Shown: piece after piece, positions 40,760 to 49,340 of the stretch
Layout: each line of letters begins with the position of its first letter
Numbering within the stretch: position 1 is the stretch's first letter
Assembly (NCBI RefSeq): GCF_900129215.1
Contig: NZ_FQUQ01000004.1
Span: forward strand, 248,001-312,000
DNA length: 64,000 bases
Source: Pedobacter caeni
GTDB lineage: Bacteria; Bacteroidota; Bacteroidia; Sphingobacteriales; Sphingobacteriaceae
Direction: 5' to 3'
The notes under the pieces: model-generated
What the model was told of the DNA's origin: nothing
What the model saw: only the letters and a program-made list of their open reading frames with translations
The model's database searches: none
Made by a program: the position numbers and the translations under genes

Positions 40760-41626
40760 TTAACGCTTAACTAAGGAAATTACTTTTTTACCCGCGGTTG
40801 CCAGTGCAACCGCAATCAATCCACCCACTAATCCAAACATTAATTCCTTAACTGTCGAGGGAATTGATGGCAATACATGGTGCAAATATTCAATATTGTG
40901 AACAAAAATACCACCTGAAACCAGGATCAATGCGAGCGTTCCGACTACGCTAAGAATCCTGATAATCACCGGGAGTGATTTAACCAGTATCTGGCCAAGG
41001 CCTGCAAAAAATCCTTTATCATTGGAACGTTTGATCAATTTATAGCCAAGATCATCCATTCTTACAATCAATGCAACGATGCCATAAACACCGATTGTTG
41101 CCAATAATGCCACAACAGAAACAGTCAGGATCTGTATCATTAGCTGTTGTTCCAGGACTGTTCCCAGAGCAATGATTACAATCTCTACAGATAGGATAAA
41201 ATCTGTTGTTACTGCAGACTTAACTTTTGTTTTTTCGGCATCAATACCATCTTCCTTTACTTCTGCAATAACTTCATGCCCCTCTTTTGGACGATGGAAA
41301 AAATATTCAATTATTTTTTCTACTCCTTCATAAGCCAGGTAAAACCCGCCTAAAACCAGGATGACTTTAATTGCAACAGGAAAAAATACATTTAACAATA
41401 AGGCGATAGGAACAATGATCAGCTTGTTAATAAATGAACCCTTGGTAATTGCCCAAAGCACGGGTAATTCACGTGAAGACAAAAATCCAGTTGCTTTTTC
41501 TGCGTTCACCGCCAAATCGTCGCCCAAAATACCAGCAGTTTTTCTCGTTGCTATTTTTGCCGTCACGGCAACATCATCCATCAAAGCAGCTATATCATCC
41601 AAAATCGCAAAAAAACCTGCAGCCAT
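40760..41626 (-). CDS. DUF808 membrane protein (YedI-like)
   Basis: A 288-residue inner-membrane protein. The N-terminal amphipathic region GFFAILDDIAALMDDVAVTAKIATRKTAGILGDDLAVNAEKATG is the hallmark of DUF808. It is followed by about seven helices, beginning LIIVPIALLLNVFFPVAIKVILVLGGFYLAYEG and ending GLVGGLIAVALATAGKKVI. The function is unknown; the family was once annotated as putative transporters. It appears monocistronic. Confidence 0.9.
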   Translation of the reverse strand: MAAGFFAILDDIAALMDDVAVTAKIATRKTAGILGDDLAVNAEKATGFLSSRELPVLWAITKGSFINKLIIVPIALLLNVFFPVAIKVILVLGGFYLAYEGVEKIIEYFFHRPKEGHEVIAEVKEDGIDAEKTKVKSAVTTDFILSVEIVIIALGTVLEQQLMIQILTVSVVALLATIGVYGIVALIVRMDDLGYKLIKRSNDKGFFAGLGQILVKSLPVIIRILSVVGTLALILVSGGIFVHNIEYLHHVLPSIPSTVKELMFGLVGGLIAVALATAGKKVISLVKR

Positions 41627-41738
41627 ATTTATATCATTTAAGGGGCTGCAAAATATAAATACGATTTTGAATTACAATCATAACAGCCGTATATATTTGA
41701 TTATTTCCTTTCCATATTCTCAATCAGGATTTTAAATA

Positions 41739-41746
41739 TAGCTTTG
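41739..41746 (+). promoter_or_regulatory. Candidate promoter (-7 element) of the Crp/Fnr gene
   Basis: TAGCTTTG matches TAnnTTTG and precedes the ATG at 41775 by 28 bases. Transcription would start about 41753, past the TTG at 41751, which supports the ATG as the true start. Confidence 0.5.
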
Positions 41747-41774
41747 TGTATTGCAAACAGGCTGGAAAACAAAT

Positions 41775-42368
41775 ATGGATGAAATGATAAGTCTGGATGG
41801 AGCATTAGATCTGATCGGCAAAAGATACGTAAAACTGAAGGCGGATAGCAGGCAGGCATTAAAGGAATGTTCAAGGATCGAAGTATTTGAGAAAAACACG
41901 ATACTTGTCAAAGCAGATCAGTATTCCAAAGCTTTAATGTTTATCATCACAGGAGCTTTGAGGGCTTACTATCTGAAAGATGGAAAAGACATCAGCGACT
42001 GGTTTGCTTTTGAGACTGATTTTATCTGTGAGATCAACAGCTTCTTTCTTGAAAAACCCAGTGACCATTATTTTGAAACATTGGAAAAATCGACCATCAT
42101 GATCATTCCCAAGGAATCAATAATGAAACTTTGTGATCAGCACCATGACATAGAAAGATTGGCCAGGTACTCCACTACCAAAACGATGATCGGACTTCAG
42201 CGCAGGCTGGTCTCTTTGCAATTTGAAACTGCGTTACAAAAATACAACAACCTGTTGGCGGTGTATCCGCATATTACCCAACGGGTATCTTTAAGCCATA
42301 TCGCCTCCTTTCTCGGGATCACCTTAGAAACGCTTAGCAGGATTCGAAATCCCAGAAACGGAATTTGA
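41775..42368 (+). CDS. Crp/Fnr family transcriptional regulator
   Basis: A 197-residue regulator: an N-terminal cyclic-nucleotide-binding-like beta-barrel (about 30-120; IEVFEKNTILVKADQYSKALMFIITGALRAYYLKDGKDISDWF) and a C-terminal helix-turn-helix with VSLSHIASFLGITLETLSRIR. This is the short Bacteroidota type whose effector is generally unknown. The start is taken at the ATG at 41775. Two small membrane-protein genes follow at 57 bases and may be its targets or partners. Confidence 0.88.
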   Translation: MDEMISLDGALDLIGKRYVKLKADSRQALKECSRIEVFEKNTILVKADQYSKALMFIITGALRAYYLKDGKDISDWFAFETDFICEINSFFLEKPSDHYFETLEKSTIMIIPKESIMKLCDQHHDIERLARYSTTKTMIGLQRRLVSLQFETALQKYNNLLAVYPHITQRVSLSHIASFLGITLETLSRIRNPRNGI

Positions 42369-42424
42369 TCTATATCAAATGAATTCGGGATAATTTAATA
42401 GAGTTTTGAGATAAATTAAATCTC

Positions 42425-42805
42425 ATGAAAACCTTATTAATCATCGGTGGTATACATAGTCTGCTCTTTGGTCTGTTTCATTGCATGTTCTGGAATAAAT
42501 TAAGGTGGAAGACCGTGCTGAAAAAAATCGATCCGGGCAACGAAGCCGTAATGCAGATCTTAAATCTCCGGATCATCTATATTTTCTTTTTGCATTCTTT
42601 CCTGTGTTTCTTTTTTACAGATGACCTGTTGGCTACTCCCCTTGGGAATATGATACTGATCGGATCTTCCATGTTCTGGCTCGGCAGAACAATTGAACAA
42701 TTCGTTTATCAGAAACAATTGCCATTTAAAGATCCTGTAAATATGGTGGTCACCATTATGTTTATGATCGGAATTGCAATTTATACCATCCCATTTATAA
42801 GCTAA
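42425..42805 (+). CDS. Small four-helix membrane protein
   Basis: A 126-residue protein with four hydrophobic segments (LLIIGGIHSLLFGLFHCMFW, IIYIFFLHSFLCFFF, MILIGSSMFWLG, MVVTIMFMIGIAIYTIPFI). Conserved His residues in the first two helices are the only polar features inside the membrane. I do not recognise a named family. Its stop is one base before the start of another small membrane protein, so the two are translationally linked. Confidence 0.72.
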   Translation: MKTLLIIGGIHSLLFGLFHCMFWNKLRWKTVLKKIDPGNEAVMQILNLRIIYIFFLHSFLCFFFTDDLLATPLGNMILIGSSMFWLGRTIEQFVYQKQLPFKDPVNMVVTIMFMIGIAIYTIPFIS

Positions 42806-42806
42806 T

Positions 42807-43220
42807 ATGATGCTCACAATTGGAGGATATTTGAATATTCTGATTTCGTTTGGACATATTGCAGGTTTATTTCGGGCGGAGCAAATGTTCAGACTAACCG
42901 GAGTAGCGCATCAAATGAAAGAGCTTTCTGCCCTACATTATACTTTGCCCTATGCATTAACCGTCTTTGTTGCTCTTGTATTCTTTGTGTTTGGTTTATA
43001 TGGACTTTCAGCTACAAAAAAATGGATGTGGTTACCTTTTCAAAAATCCGGGATTTACCTCATCTCAGGAATCTATTTTCTAAGGGGATTGGGAGAACTA
43101 TTAGCTGATGGGCTGAGTGGTACAAGTACGCTAACCGGCACGTTTTATTCTATCATCGCAGTAGGTATTGCAATATTATATTTATCAGGTGGTCTGAAGT
43201 TGAAACGGCTTCGGGACTAG
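42807..43220 (+). CDS. Small four-helix membrane protein
   Basis: A 137-residue protein with four predicted helices and the segments GGYLNILISFGHIAGLF, LPYALTVFVALVFFVFGLYGLS, GIYLISGIYFLRGLGELL and FYSIIAVGIAILYLSGGL. As in the preceding protein, a His occurs in the first helix. No family is recognised. It starts one base after the preceding gene and probably works with it; the upstream Crp/Fnr gene is on the same strand. Confidence 0.72.
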   Translation: MMLTIGGYLNILISFGHIAGLFRAEQMFRLTGVAHQMKELSALHYTLPYALTVFVALVFFVFGLYGLSATKKWMWLPFQKSGIYLISGIYFLRGLGELLADGLSGTSTLTGTFYSIIAVGIAILYLSGGLKLKRLRD

Positions 43221-43225
43221 AGAGG

Positions 43226-43489
43226 TCATGTTGAAACAAAATTCTGCAAAGAAATGCCATTTTCATCGAATACCTCCAGCACCGAAGAACTTACCCTCAT
43301 GCGCTCCAGGCTTTTTACCAGTTCCAGGCCAATATTTTCAGTGCAGGCCACACGTAATATCTGATCACAATCCTCAAGATCGACAGACCATTCTGAGACC
43401 CCATGGAAAGTCACGATAGCCTGATGAATGTGCTGTAAATCCATTGGCGTATGAATTACCGTTGATAATATGATGATATATCCGGACAT
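43226..43489 (-). CDS. Small HMA-fold-like protein divergent from a TetR gene
   Basis: An 87-residue protein starting at the ATG at 43489. The frame stays open to 43573, inside the divergent TetR gene, but a perfect -7 element at 43510-43517 on this strand fixes the shorter start. The core (HQAIVTFHGVSEWSVDLEDCDQILRVACTENI..ELVKSLERMRV) has the beta-alpha-beta spacing and the WSVDLEDCDQILRV motif seen in small Bacteroidota proteins related to heavy-metal-associated domains but lacking the CxxC metal site. The function is unknown; the layout suggests regulation by the TetR protein. Confidence 0.7.
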   Translation of the reverse strand: MSGYIIILSTVIHTPMDLQHIHQAIVTFHGVSEWSVDLEDCDQILRVACTENIGLELVKSLERMRVSSSVLEVFDENGISLQNFVST

Positions 43490-43509
43490 AAAAAATCTGA
43501 TTGAGATAA

Positions 43510-43517
43510 CAAATGTA
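43510..43517 (-). promoter_or_regulatory. Promoter (-7 element) of the small HMA-like gene
   Basis: On the minus strand TACATTTG matches TAnnTTTG and ends 20 bases before the ATG at 43489. TTTG strings just upstream (43525-43540) could serve as -33. The adjoining ACCATTCGTTCGGT (43536-43549) lies between the two divergent starts and may be the TetR binding site, though it is only partly palindromic. Confidence 0.55.
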
Positions 43518-43560
43518 TAAATAATTTGCAAACAAACCATTCGTTCGGTATCTTTGAGAA

Positions 43561-44109
43561 ATGGAGAATCCATACAAAAGAAAAAAAGAGCCGGAAGCCA
43601 ATAAGCAACTGATTCTCAATACCGCAGCAGAGATCGGCGCTACTTCTGGCTGGTTCCAGGTGACTTTTCAGGCCATTGCCGATCAAACCGGATTGAGTAA
43701 AGGAGGCATTATCCATCATTTCCGCAATAAGGAAGAATTGCTGGAAGAACTGGTAGGCCAGAGTCTTGCAGAGCTGACGGAATGGGTCATTGAAGAAAAA
43801 AAAACTTCGGGCAACCACATTGCCCCTATTGCATTTCTGCGTTTTGTGATCAACAAAAGCAGTGACCTCCACTACCGCAGAACTATGAAAGTCATTTTAC
43901 AGGCTGCACTTGTTAACGAGCATTATAAGAAAATGTGGGAGGATTGGTTTACGGAGCATATTACCGGTGGATCTGTATCCGATCAGGACATCAATAGCCT
44001 CATTATTATACTTGTTGCAGATGGGCTATGGTATGCAGATAATCTTGGCATTTATGGCATCAGTGCCGAAAAGAAAGAACAAATTATTAATAAATTATTG
44101 ACGTTATAG
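43561..44109 (+). CDS. TetR/AcrR family transcriptional regulator
   Basis: A 182-residue repressor with its helix-turn-helix at residues 17-62 (ILNTAAEIGATSGWFQVTFQAIADQTGLSKGGIIHHFRNKEELLEELV). The C-terminal domain has the ADGLWYADNLGIYGIS ending characteristic of the TetR_C subgroup that includes regulators of drug efflux and small alkyl compounds. It is divergent from the 87-residue HMA-like gene, with 71 bases between the starts, and is followed after 10 bases by the pentapeptide-repeat gene, so it may control both. Confidence 0.9.
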   Translation: MENPYKRKKEPEANKQLILNTAAEIGATSGWFQVTFQAIADQTGLSKGGIIHHFRNKEELLEELVGQSLAELTEWVIEEKKTSGNHIAPIAFLRFVINKSSDLHYRRTMKVILQAALVNEHYKKMWEDWFTEHITGGSVSDQDINSLIIILVADGLWYADNLGIYGISAEKKEQIINKLLTL

Positions 44110-44119
44110 CTAGATTTCC

Positions 44120-44713
44120 ATGAACAATTCCAGTGAAACCACCACCCACGAAGGCAAAACATTTACCGGCATCAATTATGCAGACAAGCGGCTGGAGAAT
44201 CGGGAATTCATCAATTGCGAATTTGTTAATTGTGATTTTTCCAAAAGTGACCTGAGCCATAATGACTTCATGGACTGTCATTTTAAACAATGTAATTTCT
44301 CCCTCACGATAGTTACAGGTACCGGATTTAAGGATGTTACATTCACAGGTTGTAAGGTGTTGGGCATTGATTTTTCAAAATGCAACAAGTTTTTATTCTC
44401 TTTTTGCTTTGAGCAGAGCCATCTGGATTATTCTACCTTTTATGGCACCAAGCTTAGGAAAACCAAATTTACAGACTGCTCACTAAAAGAAGCTGATTTT
44501 GAAGAAGCAGATTTAACTTCCAGCGTATTCCATAACTGTGACCTCTCCGGGGCAACATTTGTCCGGACTGTGTTAGAAAAATCAGACTTCCGTACGGCAA
44601 GAAATTTCAGTTTTGATCCCTCTGTTAATAAGGTCAAACAGGCAAAATTTTCTGCATTAAATCTTGCTGGTCTGCTTTACCAGTTTAATCTGGACATTGA
44701 TTATGATGGCTAA
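44120..44713 (+). CDS. Pentapeptide-repeat protein (Qnr-like size)
   Basis: A 197-residue protein built of A(D/N)LXX-type pentapeptides: REFINCEFVNCDFSKSDLSHNDFMDCHFKQCNFS, then DVTFTGCKVLGIDFSKCN, STFYGTKLRKTKFTDCSLKEADFEEADLTSSVFHNCDLSGATF, closing with DFRTARNFSFDPSVNKVKQAKFSALNLAGLLYQFNLDID. These form a right-handed quadrilateral beta-helix. The C-terminal pattern is the same as in Qnr/MfpA-type proteins that mimic DNA and protect gyrase, but pentapeptide proteins have many roles and resistance is not shown here. It is probably co-transcribed with the TetR gene 10 bases upstream. Confidence 0.88.
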   Translation: MNNSSETTTHEGKTFTGINYADKRLENREFINCEFVNCDFSKSDLSHNDFMDCHFKQCNFSLTIVTGTGFKDVTFTGCKVLGIDFSKCNKFLFSFCFEQSHLDYSTFYGTKLRKTKFTDCSLKEADFEEADLTSSVFHNCDLSGATFVRTVLEKSDFRTARNFSFDPSVNKVKQAKFSALNLAGLLYQFNLDIDYDG

Positions 44714-44738
44714 CCGAATCGCGAAAGCGGGGCCGGTT

Positions 44739-45071
44739 TCAGCTCTGTTTCTTCTTCTTTTTGGGCTTTGGAACCGGCAGTTCCTTTACGGAGATTCGAA
44801 TCAGCTCGCTTAACCATCCTCTGTCTTCAATTTTGTCTTCGATTAAGAAAAATGGTTTTGCTCCCGGATATGGAGCTGCCTCAACGATATCGCCAATAAA
44901 TTCCCTTCCTGAATTGGTTGGTTTTATAAATAGTTTATTATCGCAAATGAGTCCGAATATTTTTCCATCGGAATAAATTCCATATTCACCGAACATCTTT
45001 TTGGCAGTTATTTCGCCTGCATTTTCGACTTGTTCCAGTACAAAGTCTACAAATTTTTGATCAGAGGCCAT
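44739..45071 (-). CDS. TfoX/Sxy N-terminal-domain protein
   Basis: A 110-residue protein consisting of the TfoX N-terminal domain: VDFVLEQVENAGEITAKKMFGEYGIYSDGKIFGLICDNKLFIKPT (about residues 9-53), followed by AAPYPGAKPFFLIEDKIEDRGWL and a lysine-rich tail. Full TfoX/Sxy regulates natural competence in gammaproteobacteria; stand-alone N-domain proteins like this one are common and uncharacterised. Monocistronic as far as can be seen. Confidence 0.88.
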   Translation of the reverse strand: MASDQKFVDFVLEQVENAGEITAKKMFGEYGIYSDGKIFGLICDNKLFIKPTNSGREFIGDIVEAAPYPGAKPFFLIEDKIEDRGWLSELIRISVKELPVPKPKKKKKQS

Positions 45072-45210
45072 TTATTGGTTGTTTAGTTGAAAGTAGGGAT
45101 AATATTCTGCAGAACTATGTAAAAAAACCGGCTAGCTTATTAAGCCACACTTATGACCATAAAAAGCAAAAACGACGTTAGATGAAAAACAAGCATAGAT
45201 TTACCTGTTT

Positions 45211-47193
45211 TTATTTTCCAAAGGTTTTTAAAAAGGTTTCAAAATTTAAAGCCTGAGGTTTCTTTTTTAAGTAATAACGAAGTTTCCCTGACTTATCGAA
45301 TTCATCATCAATGTTATCAAATATAAAAGGAACAACTTCTTTACCATTTTGATTGATGAGGCCGTATAGATAATTACTGCCATCTGCTGTGCGAATTCCC
45401 GCAATATAGTAGTCTTTTACCTTAAAAAAAGGATCGATAAAGTCATATTTAAACGGGGTTAAAATTTTCAAATTCTTGTCTGTTAAGGCTTTTTTAGATT
45501 TATTGTTTTCTGCTACAAAAAGCAATGGATATTTGATATCAGAGGCGATATGCTCATTAATTGTCTGTAATCTTTTTATTTCGTTGTTGGGCAGCTTCTT
45601 AAAATTTAAATCATAAATTTCATCCTTATCAGAATTTTTATGGGCAATAATAAATGTATCGTATTTATCAAAATAATGATACTCAAAAGGTATCACCACT
45701 TTACTGCGATTTAAGACTACTCCAGCAGCAGACTCATCGCCAAAAGATTTTTCAAAAACATCATAACCTGGCTTTAGTGTTTCGTTATAATTTTCAAACT
45801 GCGGCAAGGCTATCAGTTTTTTACCCTTCACATCAAGCCAATGTAGTTTCCCATCAACAACAAAGTACTCGTTACCCAGCTGTTTCATTTCTTCAAATCT
45901 GGCGGTTATGATTTTATCGCCATCTTTATTTGATACACCGAATTTTAAACCATTGCCCTTTTCGTAAGTATTATAAATGATGTTTGGATTATTTACATCA
46001 AAATATTTCTTTGCCAGGTAATGGTTATTAAATTTCACCATTCTGCTGTTTTGAAGCGATTTAAACTTTGTCGCCACAAAAACATCAATTGTTTTAATAT
46101 CATCCGGAAATTCTACGATAACAAATTGATTTTCAACGGAAATCACCTTTTTTCCTTTCTCTGCAACCTCTTCGTATAAAGCGATATCGCCAAGTTCTTT
46201 AGCTTTCCCCTGACTTAAGCCGGAAATGTAGTTGTTGAATTCAGCCATATTATCCTTGGCAGCCAATTGATTCTGATCGATTTTATTTAACAATTTCCCG
46301 GCTTCATTTACGTCATCCTCTTCAAGTACAGCTAGAAAAATATCCAGTAATTCTTTTAATTGACCTTTAATGTCTTTCTTTATTTCCAGCATTGGGGTAG
46401 AACTTAAAGCACTACTATTCATCCTGACATTCTTGTTATTGTAGGCTTGATAACCAATCACATCTGAGTAAACTGCAATTGGTATTTTCAATTTGGCGAC
46501 ATTGCCCTTAATGGCCTCGACTTCAACGGTATGATTTTTATATTCGACGTTTTTTTCTGATTTTCCGACAGCAAATTTTTCAACATCAACAGGAAGTTTC
46601 AATTTAATTTCAGTCTCTATACTATCAATACGTTTAAGCCCAATATCACCTTTCGCCAGCCTCTTTCCTTTAAAAAAATAGCTTTTTTCAACGGTTTCTA
46701 TTTCCTGTTCAAAGGGCTTAAATATGCTATCGTTCTCTTTAATGACGTGATCATCGTCAGTAAGACCATATCTGCTTTCAAATTCAAACCTTTTCAGCGT
46801 GTATAAACTATGTTTGTTATCGTTTTCATTAAAATCCTGATTAAAATATAACTGCTTACAGTAAGCATTAAAGATTTCTTCAACTTTTGAGGTATTATAA
46901 TTCAGTGAAAACTCGGGTTCAGATTTTTGGGCAATACTTTTTTCACCCGAGGAAAAGTGTGAAGTTAGCTGCATATTTAAGCTGGTTAGCTTTATCAACT
47001 TGTTTAGCAGAGCCGTATCTTTTTTTAATTGCTGCTTAAGGTCATCAAACTTCAGCGCTTTTAAGGAAGCAATATATTCCTTTGCCTTTTGGGTTTTTGG
47101 GGTCTTTGGGGTACTTTCGCCACCACAGGAGCTCAAAAACAAGCTTATAATACAGATAGTAACTGTAAATTGATATTTCATTTTTACTTTCAT
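45211..47193 (-). CDS. Large lipoprotein with WG-like repeats in the C-terminus
   Basis: A 660-residue lipoprotein; the start is placed at the ATG at 47193 giving MKVKMKYQF and a lipobox LSSC (Cys 23). The frame extends to a TTG at 47223, and the ATGs at 47214, 47211 and 47181 are alternatives. The first 300 residues are helical and charged without a recognised domain. The C-terminal third has repeated units of the WG type (VVIPFEYHYFDKYDTFIIAHKN, KILTPFKYDFIDPFFKVKDYYIAG, GLINQNGKEVVPFIFDNID). Such repeats form beta-propeller-like surfaces on the outside of cells. The base composition is visibly more AT-rich than the flanking genes. Confidence 0.72.
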   Translation of the reverse strand: MKVKMKYQFTVTICIISLFLSSCGGESTPKTPKTQKAKEYIASLKALKFDDLKQQLKKDTALLNKLIKLTSLNMQLTSHFSSGEKSIAQKSEPEFSLNYNTSKVEEIFNAYCKQLYFNQDFNENDNKHSLYTLKRFEFESRYGLTDDDHVIKENDSIFKPFEQEIETVEKSYFFKGKRLAKGDIGLKRIDSIETEIKLKLPVDVEKFAVGKSEKNVEYKNHTVEVEAIKGNVAKLKIPIAVYSDVIGYQAYNNKNVRMNSSALSSTPMLEIKKDIKGQLKELLDIFLAVLEEDDVNEAGKLLNKIDQNQLAAKDNMAEFNNYISGLSQGKAKELGDIALYEEVAEKGKKVISVENQFVIVEFPDDIKTIDVFVATKFKSLQNSRMVKFNNHYLAKKYFDVNNPNIIYNTYEKGNGLKFGVSNKDGDKIITARFEEMKQLGNEYFVVDGKLHWLDVKGKKLIALPQFENYNETLKPGYDVFEKSFGDESAAGVVLNRSKVVIPFEYHYFDKYDTFIIAHKNSDKDEIYDLNFKKLPNNEIKRLQTINEHIASDIKYPLLFVAENNKSKKALTDKNLKILTPFKYDFIDPFFKVKDYYIAGIRTADGSNYLYGLINQNGKEVVPFIFDNIDDEFDKSGKLRYYLKKKPQALNFETFLKTFGK

Positions 47194-47456
47194 AGTTAGC
47201 TTTTTATTCATCATTTGGGTCAATAATATTTATTAATCCCAAACTTGAGGATAGCAGTATATCGACATTTTATCTGTATCGTGAATAGCTAAAAAGCCAT
47301 TTTTATATTTTATCCTTCAAATTTCGTTTCGAAGATAAACCTAATGCTCCAATTTTAAAAGTTGATGATTTATAATTAAAATGTACCTCATCATATGTAA
47401 AGAGAGTTCCTGATTGCTAAAGCACATTTTCTGATTTTTTCCCATTTGATTTAGGT

Positions 47457-48113
47457 TTAATCGCAGATTTTGCCCCTAATACATTTCAAACAAAGGAGAT
47501 GTGACAATAAGACAAAAGGCACAATTACAGCAGGTAATAAAGTATAAGGAAAAGTAATCAATGCAATATTTGGAGTTTCAAATGCAAGTAATTGTATCGG
47601 AGAGGGAGCTGAAAGTATAGCTATTGAAACAATTAAGAACAAGAAAAGTAAACCCAGGATATTCCACCATCTGAAAATCTTTATATTTAATCGTTTCCCT
47701 GCGAGCATAGAATAACTTAACATAGCAATAGCAGAAATCCCGATAAAAATATCAAAATTCCAACCCTGGAACGTCATAAGAACAGGAATACTTCCTTTTA
47801 GAAAAAGCTGAAAAAGAACAAGTTCAACAGGGAGCCTTAAAACATGTATTGCGATTAAGTAATTGATTTTCAAATTCAAAACATTCATTGTCCGATAGCA
47901 CAGAACTACTAAAATCAAAACAGGAAGTAGTACCCATATCATTCTTGGTGGCAAGACAGAGGTATTTTGAAAGAAACCACGATAAGACAGGACTCCACAT
48001 ACGATTAGCCATATAGATCCAAAAATCAAAACTGTTTTACTTTTACCTGTACCCAGATAAAAAAGTAAAAATGTCAGGATCGCAATCCCAATAAATGTCA
48101 TTTGAAGTAGCAT
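47457..48113 (-). CDS. Multi-pass membrane protein of unknown function
   Basis: A 218-residue protein with six to seven hydrophobic helices and short loops. The start is set at the ATG at 48113 (MLLQMTFIGIAILTFLLFYLG); the frame is open to a GTG at 48140. Notable loop sequences are LGTGKSKTVL, GWNFDIFIGISAI and LSAPSPIQLLAFETPN. No family is recognised with confidence. A Crp/Fnr-type gene lies 87 bases upstream on the same strand, an arrangement in which the regulator and a small membrane protein often form one unit. Confidence 0.72.
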   Translation of the reverse strand: MLLQMTFIGIAILTFLLFYLGTGKSKTVLIFGSIWLIVCGVLSYRGFFQNTSVLPPRMIWVLLPVLILVVLCYRTMNVLNLKINYLIAIHVLRLPVELVLFQLFLKGSIPVLMTFQGWNFDIFIGISAIAMLSYSMLAGKRLNIKIFRWWNILGLLFLFLIVSIAILSAPSPIQLLAFETPNIALITFPYTLLPAVIVPFVLLSHLLCLKCIRGKICD

Positions 48114-48199
48114 AATATTATCGCAGAATAAATAGAACACAAAGCTAAATTCAATTTAGAACAACACACTTGCCTTATGGCAAGAAAACAACAGGCCTG

Positions 48200-48781
48200 C
48201 TATTCCTTTGCAATGTCTTTTCGGATCCTACTGAGAGAAGTATCAGTAATGCCGAGATAAGTAGCAATATACTTTAGTGGAACATTTTGAATAACGAGTG
48301 GTTTTTCTTTTAAAAGCCTTAAATAACGTACTCTTGCATCATCAGCGATCATAGCGATGCTATGGTTTTTTAATGCAAAGTAACTGCCGGCAAGCGTAAG
48401 ACGACCTTGTTCCCGAAATGATTCAATTCCATGAAACAACGTTTTAAAAGAATCAAGATCAATTTCCCAGCATACACTATCTGTAAGTGCCTGTATGTTT
48501 TCCCTGGTGGAGCTTTTTAAAAACAATGAAGACCATTCAATAGCGATGTCCCCCGGACAGTAGAAATTCGTACTTGTATCTTTTCCTCTGATGTCCGTTA
48601 CAAAAGATCTCAAAAAGCCATTTTGTAAAAACCAATATCTGTCGGCAACCCTTCCCTCTTTAAGCAAATATTCATTTTTACGAAATTCTAACCGCTTAAA
48701 CATGGAGATGATCTGATCCAGCTCTTCTTTATTGAAGTCCTTTGGATTAAAGATGCTATGTAAAAAATGTGTTTCGAACAT
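48200..48781 (-). CDS. Crp/Fnr family transcriptional regulator
   Basis: A 193-residue regulator starting at the ATG at 48781 (MFETHFLHSIF); the frame extends to a GTG at 48826. The N-terminal cNMP-like barrel contains RKNEYLLKEGRVADRYWFLQNGFLRSFVTDIRGKDTSTNFYCPGD, and the C-terminal helix-turn-helix reads NVPLKYIATYLGITDTSLSRIRKDI. No cyclic-nucleotide contact residues are evident, as usual for this Bacteroidota subgroup. It is the second such regulator in the window; the other is at 41.8 kb. Confidence 0.9.
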   Translation of the reverse strand: MFETHFLHSIFNPKDFNKEELDQIISMFKRLEFRKNEYLLKEGRVADRYWFLQNGFLRSFVTDIRGKDTSTNFYCPGDIAIEWSSLFLKSSTRENIQALTDSVCWEIDLDSFKTLFHGIESFREQGRLTLAGSYFALKNHSIAMIADDARVRYLRLLKEKPLVIQNVPLKYIATYLGITDTSLSRIRKDIAKE

Positions 48782-49211
48782 TGGGTAGCTGTTTAGCAAT
48801 AAAAAAACGAAGCTAAAATAACCCACATATTATTATAAAACCAACATTGTTGTCATACTTCAGACCTCTGCTTAATTAACGATTCAGTTAAATACGGTGT
48901 TATTTTTTCGAATTACGAATCGATTAATTTCTATCAAATTTACTAAATACACATTCCAACAACACCAGCCACATAAGTTTCCTAAAATAACACACAAGAA
49001 ATTTATTTTATCTTTTCTTTGAAATAAAACAAATTATAAATATATTTAGTTAAAAATATTCTAAATCACTAAGTAAATAAAGCTAGATTTCTTTAATCTA
49101 AACAGCATAATTGATATAAAATTAGTGCCATCCCCCCTAATTTATATTTAGAAAGCAAACATGACGCAAAAAAAAATTACAACTCTTGTTTTCAAGTAGA
49201 TGTATATAAAA
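48782..49211. other. AT-rich intergenic region upstream of the peptide gene
   Basis: A very AT-rich stretch with no long frame. A tiny open frame at 49161-49199 (MTQKKITTLVFK) ends directly before an ATG at 49200 and is not credible by itself. A minor palindrome TAGATT-TCTTT-AATCTA sits near 49083-49099. Confidence 0.5.
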
Positions 49212-49223
49212 ATTTGTACAAAT
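49212..49223. promoter_or_regulatory. 12-bp perfect palindrome
   Basis: ATTTGTACAAAT, perfectly self-complementary, immediately left of a 28-bp palindrome and 118 bases before the peptide-gene ATG. It resembles a dimeric-regulator binding site more than a terminator, since there is no loop or T-run. Confidence 0.45.
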
Positions 49224-49225
49224 CA

Positions 49226-49253
49226 GGAGCATTTTGTTGCAACAAAACGCTCC
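49226..49253. promoter_or_regulatory. 28-bp near-perfect palindrome upstream of the GG-leader peptide gene
   Basis: The left half (49226-49239) is the reverse complement of the right half (49240-49253) at 13 of 14 positions, centred on TTGCAA; outer arms are GGAGC/GCTCC and inner arms TTTTGTTG/CAACAAAA. It could be an operator, or a stem of about 11 bp in the leader RNA. No T-run follows on either strand. Confidence 0.55.
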
Positions 49254-49340
49254 AATAACAAGCATGTAGTTACAAAATATATGTCGCCGGAATATTACCC
49301 CGCGTGGTATGGTAATAATTTCACAAATAAAATTAATTTT

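Noticed and set aside
49161..49199. Twelve-codon open frame MTQKKITTLVFK
   Set aside because: Too short to distinguish from chance in AT-rich DNA, with no ribosome-site or conservation evidence.
49200..49340. Extension of the GG-leader peptide gene to an ATG at 49200
   Set aside because: It would add 47 residues ahead of a normal-length leader and translate through both palindromes; leaders of this class are about 20-30 residues.
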